NCBI GenBank assembly: GCA_034933145.1
Contig: JAYFOA010000013.1
Span: 1-64,000 of the forward strand
From: UBA4644 sp034933145
Lineage (GTDB): Bacteria > Bacillota > Clostridia > Oscillospirales > Butyricicoccaceae
Reading direction: 5' to 3'
DNA length: 64,000 bases
Part shown: piece by piece, positions 21,896-29,878 of the stretch
How positions within the stretch are numbered: position 1 is the stretch's first letter
Layout: every line of letters begins with the position of its first letter
Notes under the pieces: generated by a model
The model's database searches: none
Told to the model about the DNA's origin: nothing
Seen by the model: only the letters and a program-made list of their open reading frames with translations
Position numbers and translations under genes: made by a program

Positions 21896-23385
21896 GCGAT
21901 TGTCTCTCCTGTCGATTTCGGCTCGGGCAGTTCCTTATCCAGCGGCAACGTTATGATAACGTCGGTACCCTTCCCCAGCGTGCTTTCAATATCCAGCCGA
22001 CCGCCATGCATTGAAATGATCTCGTTGCAGACCGAAAGGCCGATGCCCGCACCGCGTCCGCGGGCGCTGCTGCCCTTGAAAAACTTTTCCTTGACGAACG
22101 GCAGCTCGTCCGCCGGAATTCCCTGACCAAAGTCACGAATATGGATCACACAGTTGTCGCCTTCAGCATTGGCGTGCACCAGCACACGGTCGCCGTCTTT
22201 GCCATATTTCCCTGCGTTGTCAATAATGTTAAGAAATACTTGTTTTAAGCGGTTTCTATCGGCAAATACAATCAGCGGCTGCTCCGGTTCCTCATATTCG
22301 ACAATCAGTCCCTCCTGCCGCAGCATATCCATATAGGTGAACACAGCGTCGTACAGATCGCCGCGCAGATCGAACCGTTCGGTCTGAAGCTTGAGCGCGC
22401 CGCTCTCGATCCTTGAAAAGTCCAGCAGTTCTTCCACCATCTGGGACAGACGACGCGTCTCTTTCTGGATGATCCGGAGGCCGGCGGCGGCAAGTTCTTT
22501 ATCCGTCGTGTCGGCAGCAATGGTCTCGGTCCATCCGTTGATGGCGGTCAACGGCGTCCGCAGCTCATGAGAGACAGAGGAGATAAAATCGTTTTTCACC
22601 TTTTCCATCCGCGCCAGCTCTGCAGACATGTTATTGAGTGTCTCGCACAGCTCGCCAATCTCGTCGCTATATTCGATGTTTAGCCGCGCGCCATACTGTC
22701 CGCCGGTGATTTTTTTTGCAAGCTCGTTAATTTTCAGCACCGGATTGACGATGGAGCGCAGGAAAAAGCTGTTACTGACGATAATTGTCGCCGATAGCAC
22801 CACCAGAAATCCCATAAGCACCAAATAGATTTTATTGAGCTGCGCGTCCAGCAGCTTGAGCGAAGTCACATAGCGAATGCCGCCGATCAGTCGTCCGCTC
22901 TGATAATAGACCGGTGCGGTGACTGCCATCACCTTTTCATTGGTGGTGATATCATATCCGTTAAAGGTCTCCGACTGTCCGCTGGTAAAAGAGGCAGTTA
23001 CCTCACTAGTGGACGGCACGGTACCGGCCGTCAGCCCGGTGGAGCTGAACATTACCTTCCCTGAGCTGTCCAGTACCTGCATCTCCAGCCGGTCAGCCAT
23101 GGAAAAATCCTCCACCATCCGTTTGGAATATTCATAAAATTCCGTATAGCTGGCGCTGAAATAACGGTTTAAAAATTTGCTTGTTGTGTTGACCCGTGCC
23201 TCCAGGCTGGTCTCTACCGATGCATAATAATAATAAGTAAGGCTCACCGCCGCAACCGCCACAATCAGAAACATGGCAAGCAAAACCACGCTGATATTGT
23301 TTAAAAACCAGCGTTTTTTGATGCCGTAAAACCCCATGCGGGCCGCGAGCGTCTTCTTCGATTTTTTCGCCTGAGGTTCGCTCAT
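21892..23385 (-). CDS. HAMP-domain sensor histidine kinase
   Basis: The 497-residue kinase has a first membrane segment at about residues 30-52, an extracytoplasmic sensor domain of roughly 140 residues, a second segment near 190-210, a HAMP linker (RSIVNPVLKINELAKKITGG), the phosphoacceptor block SSVSHELRTPLTAING and the ATPase motifs NIIDNAGKYG, DFGQGIP and GAGIGLSVC. The start chosen is the ATG at 23385 with GGAAAGG upstream; an ATG six codons earlier lacks a ribosome binding site. It lies 170 bases after its response regulator gene. The signal is unknown. The upstream lipoprotein and downstream DUF1385 gene belong to the same unit. Confidence 0.93.
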   Translation of the reverse strand: MSEPQAKKSKKTLAARMGFYGIKKRWFLNNISVVLLAMFLIVAVAAVSLTYYYYASVETSLEARVNTTSKFLNRYFSASYTEFYEYSKRMVEDFSMADRLEMQVLDSSGKVMFSSTGLTAGTVPSTSEVTASFTSGQSETFNGYDITTNEKVMAVTAPVYYQSGRLIGGIRYVTSLKLLDAQLNKIYLVLMGFLVVLSATIIVSNSFFLRSIVNPVLKINELAKKITGGQYGARLNIEYSDEIGELCETLNNMSAELARMEKVKNDFISSVSHELRTPLTAINGWTETIAADTTDKELAAAGLRIIQKETRRLSQMVEELLDFSRIESGALKLQTERFDLRGDLYDAVFTYMDMLRQEGLIVEYEEPEQPLIVFADRNRLKQVFLNIIDNAGKYGKDGDRVLVHANAEGDNCVIHIRDFGQGIPADELPFVKEKFFKGSSARGRGAGIGLSVCNEIISMHGGRLDIESTLGKGTDVIITLPLDKELPEPKSTGETIA

Positions 23386-23428
23386 GTGGTTTCGCCTTTC
23401 CATTGGGAATCGCTGCTTTTACATGTTT

Positions 23429-23524
23429 TTACACTTCGTCGAGATCCATATCCCGGTGAAAATGGTAATCAATTTCCTCGACATCTTTCTTGGTGGGCGG
23501 AAGGTCTATCCTGGCATCCAGCAA
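23429..23524 (-). CDS. Possible 31-residue small protein between regulator and kinase
   Basis: A short frame in operon orientation fills the gap between the response regulator and the kinase. From a TTG it encodes 31 residues including DARIDLPPTKKDVEEIDYHF and ending DMDLDEV, a charged composition that looks protein-like. No good ribosome binding site precedes the TTG, and an in-frame TAG lies two codons upstream. It may be a small protein, the remnant of a longer gene, or chance. I do not recognise it. Confidence 0.3.
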   Translation of the reverse strand: MLDARIDLPPTKKDVEEIDYHFHRDMDLDEV

Positions 23525-23554
23525 GAGCTACCGTGAGCCGAGAAATTTAATTGT

Positions 23555-24247
23555 TTATCCTTCCCATTTATAACCATATCCCCAAACCGTCGTGATGTGC
23601 TTGGGGTTTGCTGCATCTTCCTCGATCTTTAGGCGCAAACGACGGATATTGACATCCACCACTTTTAGGTCTCCCTGATAATCCTTTCCCCAGACCAGCT
23701 CCAGCAGCTCTTCCCGGGAAAGGGCACGGCCAGGGTTCTCGAGGAAGGTCTTCATGATAAGATATTCTACCTGTGTCAGCTCTATTTTTTCGCCCCTGCT
23801 TCGCAGCTCTCTGCTGCGCTGGTTGAGCTCGTAATCACCGGATACCAGGCCCTCGTTCTGCTGGAATGCAGACCCGGACAGACGACGGTAAAGTGCGTCG
23901 ACCCGCGCGACCAACTCCACAACAGAGAAGGGCTTTGTCACATAATCGTCGGCGCCGGTCATCAACCCTGTGACCCTATCACTTTCCTGACTCATGGCAG
24001 TCAGCATAATGACGCCAATTTTGCTTCCCATGCCACGGATGCGACGGCAAACATCGAATCCGCTGATGTCGGGAAGCATCACATCCAGTACGGCAATGGA
24101 AACATCGTCATGAGTGCGCAGATATTCCGCAGCAGGTTCTCCCGTGGAAAACTCAACCGTTTCGTATCCGGCACGGGCCAGATTAATAACCACAAAACCG
24201 CGGATATTGTCCTCATCTTCTAAAATCAATACCTTCTTATTCAGCAT
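23555..24247 (-). CDS. OmpR/PhoB-family response regulator
   Basis: The 230-residue protein has a receiver domain with acidic pocket ED (residues 10-12), phosphoacceptor D55 in VLDVMLPD, switch T in MLTAMS and K in VTKPFS. A winged-helix DNA-binding domain follows, with the recognition region VVDVNIRRLRLKIEED and the C-terminal TVWGYGYKWEG. The ATG at 24247 overlaps the lipoprotein stop (TGATG) and has GGAGGTG upstream. It pairs with the kinase at 21892-23385. Its targets are not visible here. Confidence 0.95.
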   Translation of the reverse strand: MLNKKVLILEDEDNIRGFVVINLARAGYETVEFSTGEPAAEYLRTHDDVSIAVLDVMLPDISGFDVCRRIRGMGSKIGVIMLTAMSQESDRVTGLMTGADDYVTKPFSVVELVARVDALYRRLSGSAFQQNEGLVSGDYELNQRSRELRSRGEKIELTQVEYLIMKTFLENPGRALSREELLELVWGKDYQGDLKVVDVNIRRLRLKIEEDAANPKHITTVWGYGYKWEG

Positions 24248-25596
24248 CAATACACCTCCGAAAGCCAGTTTGCCTCAATCGTATGGAACAGCGACGTAAT
24301 CTGCGCATCAGTGAGTGCATAATTTGGGAAATCGCTCTCGTTTAAACTATAGCAGTAAATTGCGGTTGACGTTGTCTTTAACAGCTTCAGATTAGGATAC
24401 AGTTGCCGATGCTCCTCCCGGTTATCGCCGGTAAAGACCCAAATTGAAAGAAGCTGGGTACGCCGGTCATCCTTCTCTTCATTTGATTGCGGATCACTTG
24501 ACGTTGGAATCCCTACAGAAAAGGTGGTTTTAAAAAGGTTGGGGCTGCTTATCTTGGTGGTCTGCACCACATCCCCCCACGCGCCCGGCCAGACAAAATA
24601 CCATGCCTCCGTCGGACAGTGGTATGTGGAAGCCACCATTGACTCTTCGACTCCGCCGCGAAAATCATACCATTGCAGGCGGCTGCGCTGCTCGTCGCTG
24701 CCGGTACGTCCCACAGGTACGTCCAATACTCCGTCGTCATTGATATCCGCGGAAAATACGGAGATTGGCCGCCATGTAGCGCTTCCGGAGCCGCTTGCCG
24801 GGTCAATGGTCTCGTTAGCTGCCGTGCGGCCGTCATAGCTGATGATATCGGTAACATATCCGCCGGAAATACTCTGACTGTCAATAAAAAGGGCATATCT
24901 GTCGCCAAGTGTCATACCATAGGCCATGTTTGCGACGCTTTTGACCTCCAGACACATGGAAACATCCAGCAGTTGCTCATATTTTTCACCAGACCAACGG
25001 TAAATGCGAGCGCTATAAAGCCCGGTGACTGCATCACGTACAGCGAAACAAAGCTCGTCCACCCGATCGTTGTCAAGATCCTGAACCAGCATATCCGCAT
25101 AATTCAGGTCAAGCACCGTACGCAGCCCACTTGCTTCCATCGTCAGCGCGGTCATGCCATAACCGGAAGTATCCTCCGCACCCCAACAAACAATTAGCAT
25201 CAGGCGTCCTTCTACGTTATACCGTGGATAATAGATCGAATGCAGCGTATTGGCATACGCTTCGATCATGCCGACTTCTGCATACCCGTCATCGGTCTGC
25301 CGGAAGACATAGATCTGATACATACCGTCGGCCGTGCGGAAAAAGGCGATCGCCTCATCCACGCCGTCAGCATCAAGATCGGCAAGCTGGACAGCCTGCC
25401 GGTTGGCACCAGTCTCTGCTACCGCATACGAGGCGCCGCCTTCAAGCACCTTGTCAAGCTGCTTCTGAAGCTGAACATATTCCCCCGGCAGCTTGGGCAA
25501 CGCAAGCAGGCCGTCCCCATAGGCAAGGGAACAACCTGAGCAAAAGAGGAGTATACATGCTGACAGCAACAGCTTTTTCAGAATAGAGACATTCAT
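24247..25596 (-). CDS. Putative lipoprotein with FG-GAP/VCBS-like repeats
   Basis: The 449-residue protein has a lipoprotein-type signal (KKLLLSACILLFCSGC, lipidated C22). Three calcium-loop-like motifs follow: DLDADGVDEAIAF, DLDNDRVDELCFA and DINDDGVLDVPV, as in FG-GAP/VCBS propeller blades. The rest is beta-rich with aromatic residues, suggesting an extracytoplasmic propeller. It is the first gene of the operon with the response regulator and kinase, so a role in signal sensing or output is possible but unproven. The ATG at 25596 lacks a good ribosome binding site and lies about six bases from a likely -10 element. Confidence 0.8.
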   Translation of the reverse strand: MNVSILKKLLLSACILLFCSGCSLAYGDGLLALPKLPGEYVQLQKQLDKVLEGGASYAVAETGANRQAVQLADLDADGVDEAIAFFRTADGMYQIYVFRQTDDGYAEVGMIEAYANTLHSIYYPRYNVEGRLMLIVCWGAEDTSGYGMTALTMEASGLRTVLDLNYADMLVQDLDNDRVDELCFAVRDAVTGLYSARIYRWSGEKYEQLLDVSMCLEVKSVANMAYGMTLGDRYALFIDSQSISGGYVTDIISYDGRTAANETIDPASGSGSATWRPISVFSADINDDGVLDVPVGRTGSDEQRSRLQWYDFRGGVEESMVASTYHCPTEAWYFVWPGAWGDVVQTTKISSPNLFKTTFSVGIPTSSDPQSNEEKDDRRTQLLSIWVFTGDNREEHRQLYPNLKLLKTTSTAIYCYSLNESDFPNYALTDAQITSLFHTIEANWLSEVY

Positions 25597-25602
25597 AAAA
25601 GC

Positions 25603-25630
25603 ATCTTACCACAAAACCCGAATAAAGCAA
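25603..25630 (-). promoter_or_regulatory. Likely promoter of the lipoprotein/two-component operon
   Basis: TTGCTT (25625-25630) and TAAGAT (25603-25608) are 16 bases apart on the minus strand. The -10 element ends six bases before the ATG, so the transcript would start at or next to the initiation codon and be nearly leaderless, which fits the missing ribosome binding site. Confidence 0.5.
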
Positions 25631-25654
25631 ATACTTACCTACAAAATGCATATG

Positions 25655-25678
25655 AAAAAACGCCCCTTTCGGGGCGTT
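25655..25678 (-). terminator. Terminator after the P-loop gene
   Basis: AACGCCCC and GGGGCGTT form an eight-pair stem with a GAAA loop, followed by a run of U on the minus-strand RNA. It lies just after the stop of the 25690-26103 gene. Confidence 0.9.
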
Positions 25679-25689
25679 GCAGAGCATAA

Positions 25690-26103
25690 TTAAAAGAAAC
25701 GCCGGATCGCTTCCGTGGCCGTCCCGATATCCGCACTGATGGTCAGCGTGAATTTGACGCCGCTCGCCTGGGAAAATGCTTCCAGTTTCTCAAGGAATGC
25801 GCCCGCTTTGGCATCGTCGTCTTCACCGGTAAGTTTATAAAGGCCATCCATAAATATGTGGGTAATATCATAATTTCCGGAATACAGGCCGCAGACAAAT
25901 GCAAACAGGGCCTCATAACTAAGAACCATCGGATATTCCGAAAGATCAAGGAGCTTCACGTTGTAGGGGACGTTCAAGCGCAGTTTCTGGCCGATCTCCA
26001 CGCAAACGACGCTGCCGGCTTCTACGTTGACGGCGTTATTGACCATCTCTATAATCTGCTTGGTCTTCCCGCTGCCGCGCTTGCCCATGATAACCTTAAC
26101 CAT
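25690..26103 (-). CDS. Small P-loop ATP-binding protein of unknown function
   Basis: The 137-residue protein begins almost directly with a Walker A loop, GKRGSGKT at residues 7-14, and has a Walker B-like hydrophobic strand HIFMDGLYK near the middle. It ends ATEAIRRFF. Similar short proteins in Clostridia are sometimes labelled ATP-binding or twitching-motility-like, but no pilus gene is nearby and I would not use that name. It has its own promoter (26136-26164) and terminator, so it is a single-gene unit. The ATG at 26103 has GGAGGAG upstream. Confidence 0.8.
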   Translation of the reverse strand: MVKVIMGKRGSGKTKQIIEMVNNAVNVEAGSVVCVEIGQKLRLNVPYNVKLLDLSEYPMVLSYEALFAFVCGLYSGNYDITHIFMDGLYKLTGEDDDAKAGAFLEKLEAFSQASGVKFTLTISADIGTATEAIRRFF

Positions 26104-26135
26104 ATTCCATCTCCTCCTGTCATGGTTATGGCTTT

Positions 26136-26164
26136 ACTATATCATGAAAATCAAAAATCAACAA
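26136..26164 (-). promoter_or_regulatory. Promoter of the P-loop gene
   Basis: TTGTTG (26159-26164) and TATAGT (26136-26141) are separated by 17 bases on the minus strand, about 33 bases upstream of the start codon. Confidence 0.65.
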
Positions 26165-26185
26165 CATAAAAATATGAAGTAAAGA

Positions 26186-27316
26186 TTAATTTTTTCGCAG
26201 GGCCAGAGAACGCAGAAGATAAACAAACAGATTCCATGTAGTCAGCCGCTCGGAACTTTCGGCAGCCAGAACCGGGATTTCTGCGATGGGCGCGCCGTCT
26301 TTTGTGATGGTAAGGGTACCCAGTACCTGCCCTTCGGCAACAGGCGCCGGAACCTCCACAGGCAGCGACAACGTCTTGTCAAGGTTTTTCAGCACTTCTT
26401 TTTCCACTACCAACGGATCCCCGGTCTGAAGTCGACAGGCAATCTGCTTTGTCTTTCCGAGCTTTACATTGACCGCCATCGGCTGATCGGATGTGGGGGT
26501 ATAGGCAGCAAAATTTGCAAAGCCATAATCCAGCAGAGCTGCGGCGTCGGCGTTGCGTGACTCAATCGTCGCTCCCTTCATGATGACTGCGACCAGCGCG
26601 AGCCCATCCCGTTCCGCAGTGGCAGAAACGCAGTATCCCGCCTGAGAAGTAAAGCCGGTCTTTAGGCCGGTAATCCCCCGGTAACTTTTGATCAGCTTGT
26701 TCGTATTTGTCAAAACAAATTCCCCGTTGCGGACGCTATCCTGCCAGAGCAGAGTATAATTCTTTATCTGCTCATGGCGCATGAGCTCACGACTCATCAT
26801 TGCAATGTCATATGCGCTGGTGACATGCCCTTCCACGTGAAGGCCGCAGGCATTCACAAAATGTGTGTCGTTCATCCCCAGCTCGGCTGCGCGTGCATTC
26901 ATTTTTTCCACAAAAGCCTCTTCTGTCCCGCCCAAATACTCGGCCAGTGCAACTGAGCAATCGTTGGCGGAAGGCAGCACGACGCATTTGATCATGTCCT
27001 CCACGGACAGCTGCTCTCCTTCCTCCAGCCATATCTGCGTACCGCCCATAGAACAGGCATGTGCGCTGGCAGTCACCATGTCGGTGAGCTTTATGTCTCC
27101 CCGGTCCAACGCTTCGAATACCAGCAGCAGCGTCATCACCTTGGTGACGCTGGCCGGCTCCATCTGTTTATGCGCGTCTTTTTCAAACAGCACCCTTCCA
27201 TCCGGTGCTATCAGTACCGCAGAAGGCGAGGCAACGTCGAACAGGGCAGCGGAACGCACCGGCAGAAATGGCAGAAGCATACATAGGCAGAGCAACAGGC
27301 AAACGGACTTACGCAT
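26186..27316 (-). CDS. Serine-type D-Ala-D-Ala carboxypeptidase (DacF/PBP5 type)
   Basis: This secreted enzyme trims the terminal D-alanine of peptidoglycan stem peptides. The 376-residue product has an N-terminal signal (MRKSVCLLLCLCMLLPFLPV), the SxxK motif SVTK at 56-59, SAN at 116-118 and KTG at 219-221. A C-terminal beta domain follows, then an amphipathic/hydrophobic end (NLFVYLLRSLALRKN) that may anchor it. The ATG at 27316 has AGGGG upstream; the frame extends to 27496 but that part overlaps the divergent promoter. It is divergent from the MBOAT operon. Confidence 0.94.
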   Translation of the reverse strand: MRKSVCLLLCLCMLLPFLPVRSAALFDVASPSAVLIAPDGRVLFEKDAHKQMEPASVTKVMTLLLVFEALDRGDIKLTDMVTASAHACSMGGTQIWLEEGEQLSVEDMIKCVVLPSANDCSVALAEYLGGTEEAFVEKMNARAAELGMNDTHFVNACGLHVEGHVTSAYDIAMMSRELMRHEQIKNYTLLWQDSVRNGEFVLTNTNKLIKSYRGITGLKTGFTSQAGYCVSATAERDGLALVAVIMKGATIESRNADAAALLDYGFANFAAYTPTSDQPMAVNVKLGKTKQIACRLQTGDPLVVEKEVLKNLDKTLSLPVEVPAPVAEGQVLGTLTITKDGAPIAEIPVLAAESSERLTTWNLFVYLLRSLALRKN

Positions 27317-27368
27317 GAAAACGCACCCCTTTCGGCATATAACTATGAAATGCATTCCCGCAAAATGA

Positions 27369-27397
27369 TTGCACAAAGGACACTTTTCATGTAGAAT
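27369..27397 (+). promoter_or_regulatory. Promoter of the MBOAT-mtaB operon
   Basis: TTGCAC (27369-27374) and TAGAAT (27392-27397) are 17 bases apart, giving a start near 27404 and a leader of about 20 bases before the TTG start at 27425. Confidence 0.8.
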
Positions 27398-27424
27398 AGC
27401 AACGTATGAAAGGCGGGATCGCTT

Positions 27425-28879
27425 TTGAATTTTAACTCCTTCGCCTACCTGGTCTTTCTGCCGTGTGCCGCCGCCCTGTTCTGGCTGGCGCCGCAAAAGC
27501 TGAAAAACCCATTATTGCTGCTGCTGAGCTATGGATTTTATATGTGCTGGCAGCCGCGGTTTGCCCTGTTGCTGCTGTTTGCCACCCTGCTGACCTATCT
27601 GGCCGGGCGGCTGATTGGTGTCCGCCCGCGGAAAAAGCGGCTCTGGCTGACTCTGGCGTTCACGCTTGGGCTGGCCGCTCTGTTCTTCTACAAATATTAC
27701 GGTTTTTTCAGCATTCTGTTGGAAAATATGATGGGACGGATTGGGCTGCGTTTAGCCATTCCCGCCCTCGACCTTTTGCTCCCCGTAGGCATTTCCTTCT
27801 TTACCTTCCAGTCTCTCGGCTATGTCATGGACGTATACCGCGGAAAACTAGAACCGGAAAAAAACCTTCTCTATTATGCCTTATTTGTTGCTTTCTTCCC
27901 ACAGATCTCCGCCGGCCCGATCGGACGCGCGCCGCAGCTTCTGCCGCAGCTGCGGGGAACACGTCACTTTTGTTGGGACAATGTACCTGAAGGGTTACTG
28001 CTCATCCTCTGGGGTATGTTTAAAAAAGTTTTGGTGGCTGACCAGCTGGCCGTTTTGGTCAACATGGCTTATGGACAACCGACAACCTGCTCCGGATGGC
28101 AGCTTCTTCTGGCGACCTTCTGTTTTTCCATTCAGATCTATTGTGACTTTTCCGGCTACAGCGATATTGCCGTCGGCTCAGCGCTGTTGTTCGGTATCCG
28201 TCTTATGCGCAACTTTGATGCGCCGTACCTCAGTACTTCGGTCAAGGAATTCTGGCGGCGGTGGCACATCTCCCTTTCGAGCTGGTTTCGCGACTATCTC
28301 TATTTCCCGTTGGGCGGCAGCCGAAAAGGATACTGGCGCACGTTGCTCAATATTATGATCGTTTTTACGGTCTCCGGCCTTTGGCATGGGGCTGCGATGA
28401 CCTTTGTCCTTTGGGGGGCCCTCAACGGCGGATTTCAGGTCGTCTCAATTCTGACGGAAAAGCCGCGGGCTGCTATGCGGCACTTCCTGAGGTTAAATGA
28501 AGATGGCGTTCTTCTGCACATTTTCCGTATTCTCTGCACCTTCACACTTATCAGTGTGGCTTGGATCTTCTTCCGGGCCGATACCTTTGAAAGCGGTTTG
28601 TTTATTCTTAAGCGGATTCTGCTCACGCTGGGCGGACGGCATCTGGCCGCCTTTTCTACAGCGGCGCTGGGTCTGCCCATATCCCGCCTTTCTCTGTTGG
28701 GAATTTGTATGCCGGTACTGCTGTGCGGCGACTTGTACCGTGACCGGCTGAAATCGCATATTCTCAGCAGCATCCCGTTGCGGACGGCGGTATACTTCCT
28801 GCTGGCTGCCGCCGTACTGCTGCTCGGCTCCTACGGGAGCGGCTACGATCCGCAGGAATTCGTCTACTTCAAGTTTTAG
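27425..28879 (+). CDS. MBOAT-family O-acyltransferase (AlgI/DltB/PatA-like)
   Basis: Membrane-bound O-acyltransferases pass acyl groups across the membrane to surface polymers. The 484-residue product has about ten hydrophobic segments and the AlgI-group motifs PVGISFFTFQSLGYVMDVYRG, DFSGYSDIAVGSALLFGI, FWRRWHISLSSWFRDYLYFPLGG and the catalytic-histidine motif GLWHGAAMTFVLWG. The start is a TTG at 27425, preceded by AAAGGCGGG. The next gene encodes an anchored SGNH-like partner, as in alginate and wall-polymer acetylation systems. The acceptor polymer is unknown. The operon continues into RNA-modification genes. Confidence 0.93.
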   Translation: MNFNSFAYLVFLPCAAALFWLAPQKLKNPLLLLLSYGFYMCWQPRFALLLLFATLLTYLAGRLIGVRPRKKRLWLTLAFTLGLAALFFYKYYGFFSILLENMMGRIGLRLAIPALDLLLPVGISFFTFQSLGYVMDVYRGKLEPEKNLLYYALFVAFFPQISAGPIGRAPQLLPQLRGTRHFCWDNVPEGLLLILWGMFKKVLVADQLAVLVNMAYGQPTTCSGWQLLLATFCFSIQIYCDFSGYSDIAVGSALLFGIRLMRNFDAPYLSTSVKEFWRRWHISLSSWFRDYLYFPLGGSRKGYWRTLLNIMIVFTVSGLWHGAAMTFVLWGALNGGFQVVSILTEKPRAAMRHFLRLNEDGVLLHIFRILCTFTLISVAWIFFRADTFESGLFILKRILLTLGGRHLAAFSTAALGLPISRLSLLGICMPVLLCGDLYRDRLKSHILSSIPLRTAVYFLLAAAVLLLGSYGSGYDPQEFVYFKF

Positions 28880-28888
28880 GTGAAACAC

Positions 28889-29878
28889 ATGAAACGCTGG
28901 AAAAAAGATTTTTGGGCAGGAATAGCCCTGGTGCTGGTGTTGTCGATCTTCTGTGGTGTGCTTTCCGCCGTAATGATTCCTCCGCGCAAGGATTACGGCT
29001 CTGTATGGAATGCCTATCTGGCAGAGAAGGACGACAGTCTGGACGTTTTATACTTTGGCAGCTCACTGTCCTATTGCGATATTGTTCCTGCCGTTGTCTG
29101 GCAAAAGAGCGGATATGCTTCCTTCGTTATGGCCGGCCCGGAGCAGACGCCCGCCATGACCTACTACTATCTCCGAGAGACACTGAAAACGCAAACACCA
29201 CAGGCGGTATTCATCGAAATTACTGGCGTGTTCTTTTCGCGCTATACCAATTTTACCAAGGTCAACGTGGGGTACATGCCCTGGGGGCTAAACCGGCTGG
29301 CGGCCACCTTCCGCGCCTCCGAGCCTTCACAGCGACTGGGGCTTATGTTCCCTCTTTATAACTATCACGATCGTTGGGCGGACCTCCCGAATATGGACTG
29401 GACGGTTCTGTGGGAAAATACGCCCGACAATATGGCGGGCTATACCTTTCTCAGCGACATCGCAAAGTTAGACGGCATCCGGACACGGCCGGTAGAATTC
29501 GATCAAGTCACGTATGATGACAACATCGGCTGGCTGCATAAGATCGCCGACTACTGTACGAAAAAAGGCGTAAAGACGGTATTTTATATCTCTCCTTCCT
29601 ACTACAGGCTGGAAGAAAGCTATCTGACCATGCTGGAGTCCGATCTGCCGGACAATGCGGTTTTTCGCGATTTCAATGCGGAGTTCGATTCGATTGGTCT
29701 GGACCCCACCGCCGATTTCTATGACTATATGCATTTCAACTGGCGGGGAGCAGAAAAGTTTTCCGCTGCCCTCGCGAATTGGATGAACGCGCTGAATCTG
29801 ACGTCCTCCCCGGCAGACAGCACTCTTTGGCAGGACAGGCTTACTGCCTTTGAGGAAAAAAAGGAGGTTCAGCCGTGA
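28889..29878 (+). CDS. Membrane-anchored SGNH/AlgJ-like acyltransferase partner
   Basis: The 329-residue protein has an N-terminal membrane anchor (DFWAGIALVLVLSIFCGVLS) and an extracytoplasmic SGNH-hydrolase-like domain. FGSSLSYCDIVP takes the place of the GDS block with the nucleophile serine, and DYMHFNWRGAEKFS supplies a D-x-x-H pair. Such proteins receive acyl groups from MBOAT partners and place them on polysaccharides. I start at the ATG at 28889 because AGGTG lies six bases upstream; a GTG at 28880 is also in frame. It follows the MBOAT gene by nine bases and overlaps mtaB by four. Confidence 0.82.
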   Translation: MKRWKKDFWAGIALVLVLSIFCGVLSAVMIPPRKDYGSVWNAYLAEKDDSLDVLYFGSSLSYCDIVPAVVWQKSGYASFVMAGPEQTPAMTYYYLRETLKTQTPQAVFIEITGVFFSRYTNFTKVNVGYMPWGLNRLAATFRASEPSQRLGLMFPLYNYHDRWADLPNMDWTVLWENTPDNMAGYTFLSDIAKLDGIRTRPVEFDQVTYDDNIGWLHKIADYCTKKGVKTVFYISPSYYRLEESYLTMLESDLPDNAVFRDFNAEFDSIGLDPTADFYDYMHFNWRGAEKFSAALANWMNALNLTSSPADSTLWQDRLTAFEEKKEVQP

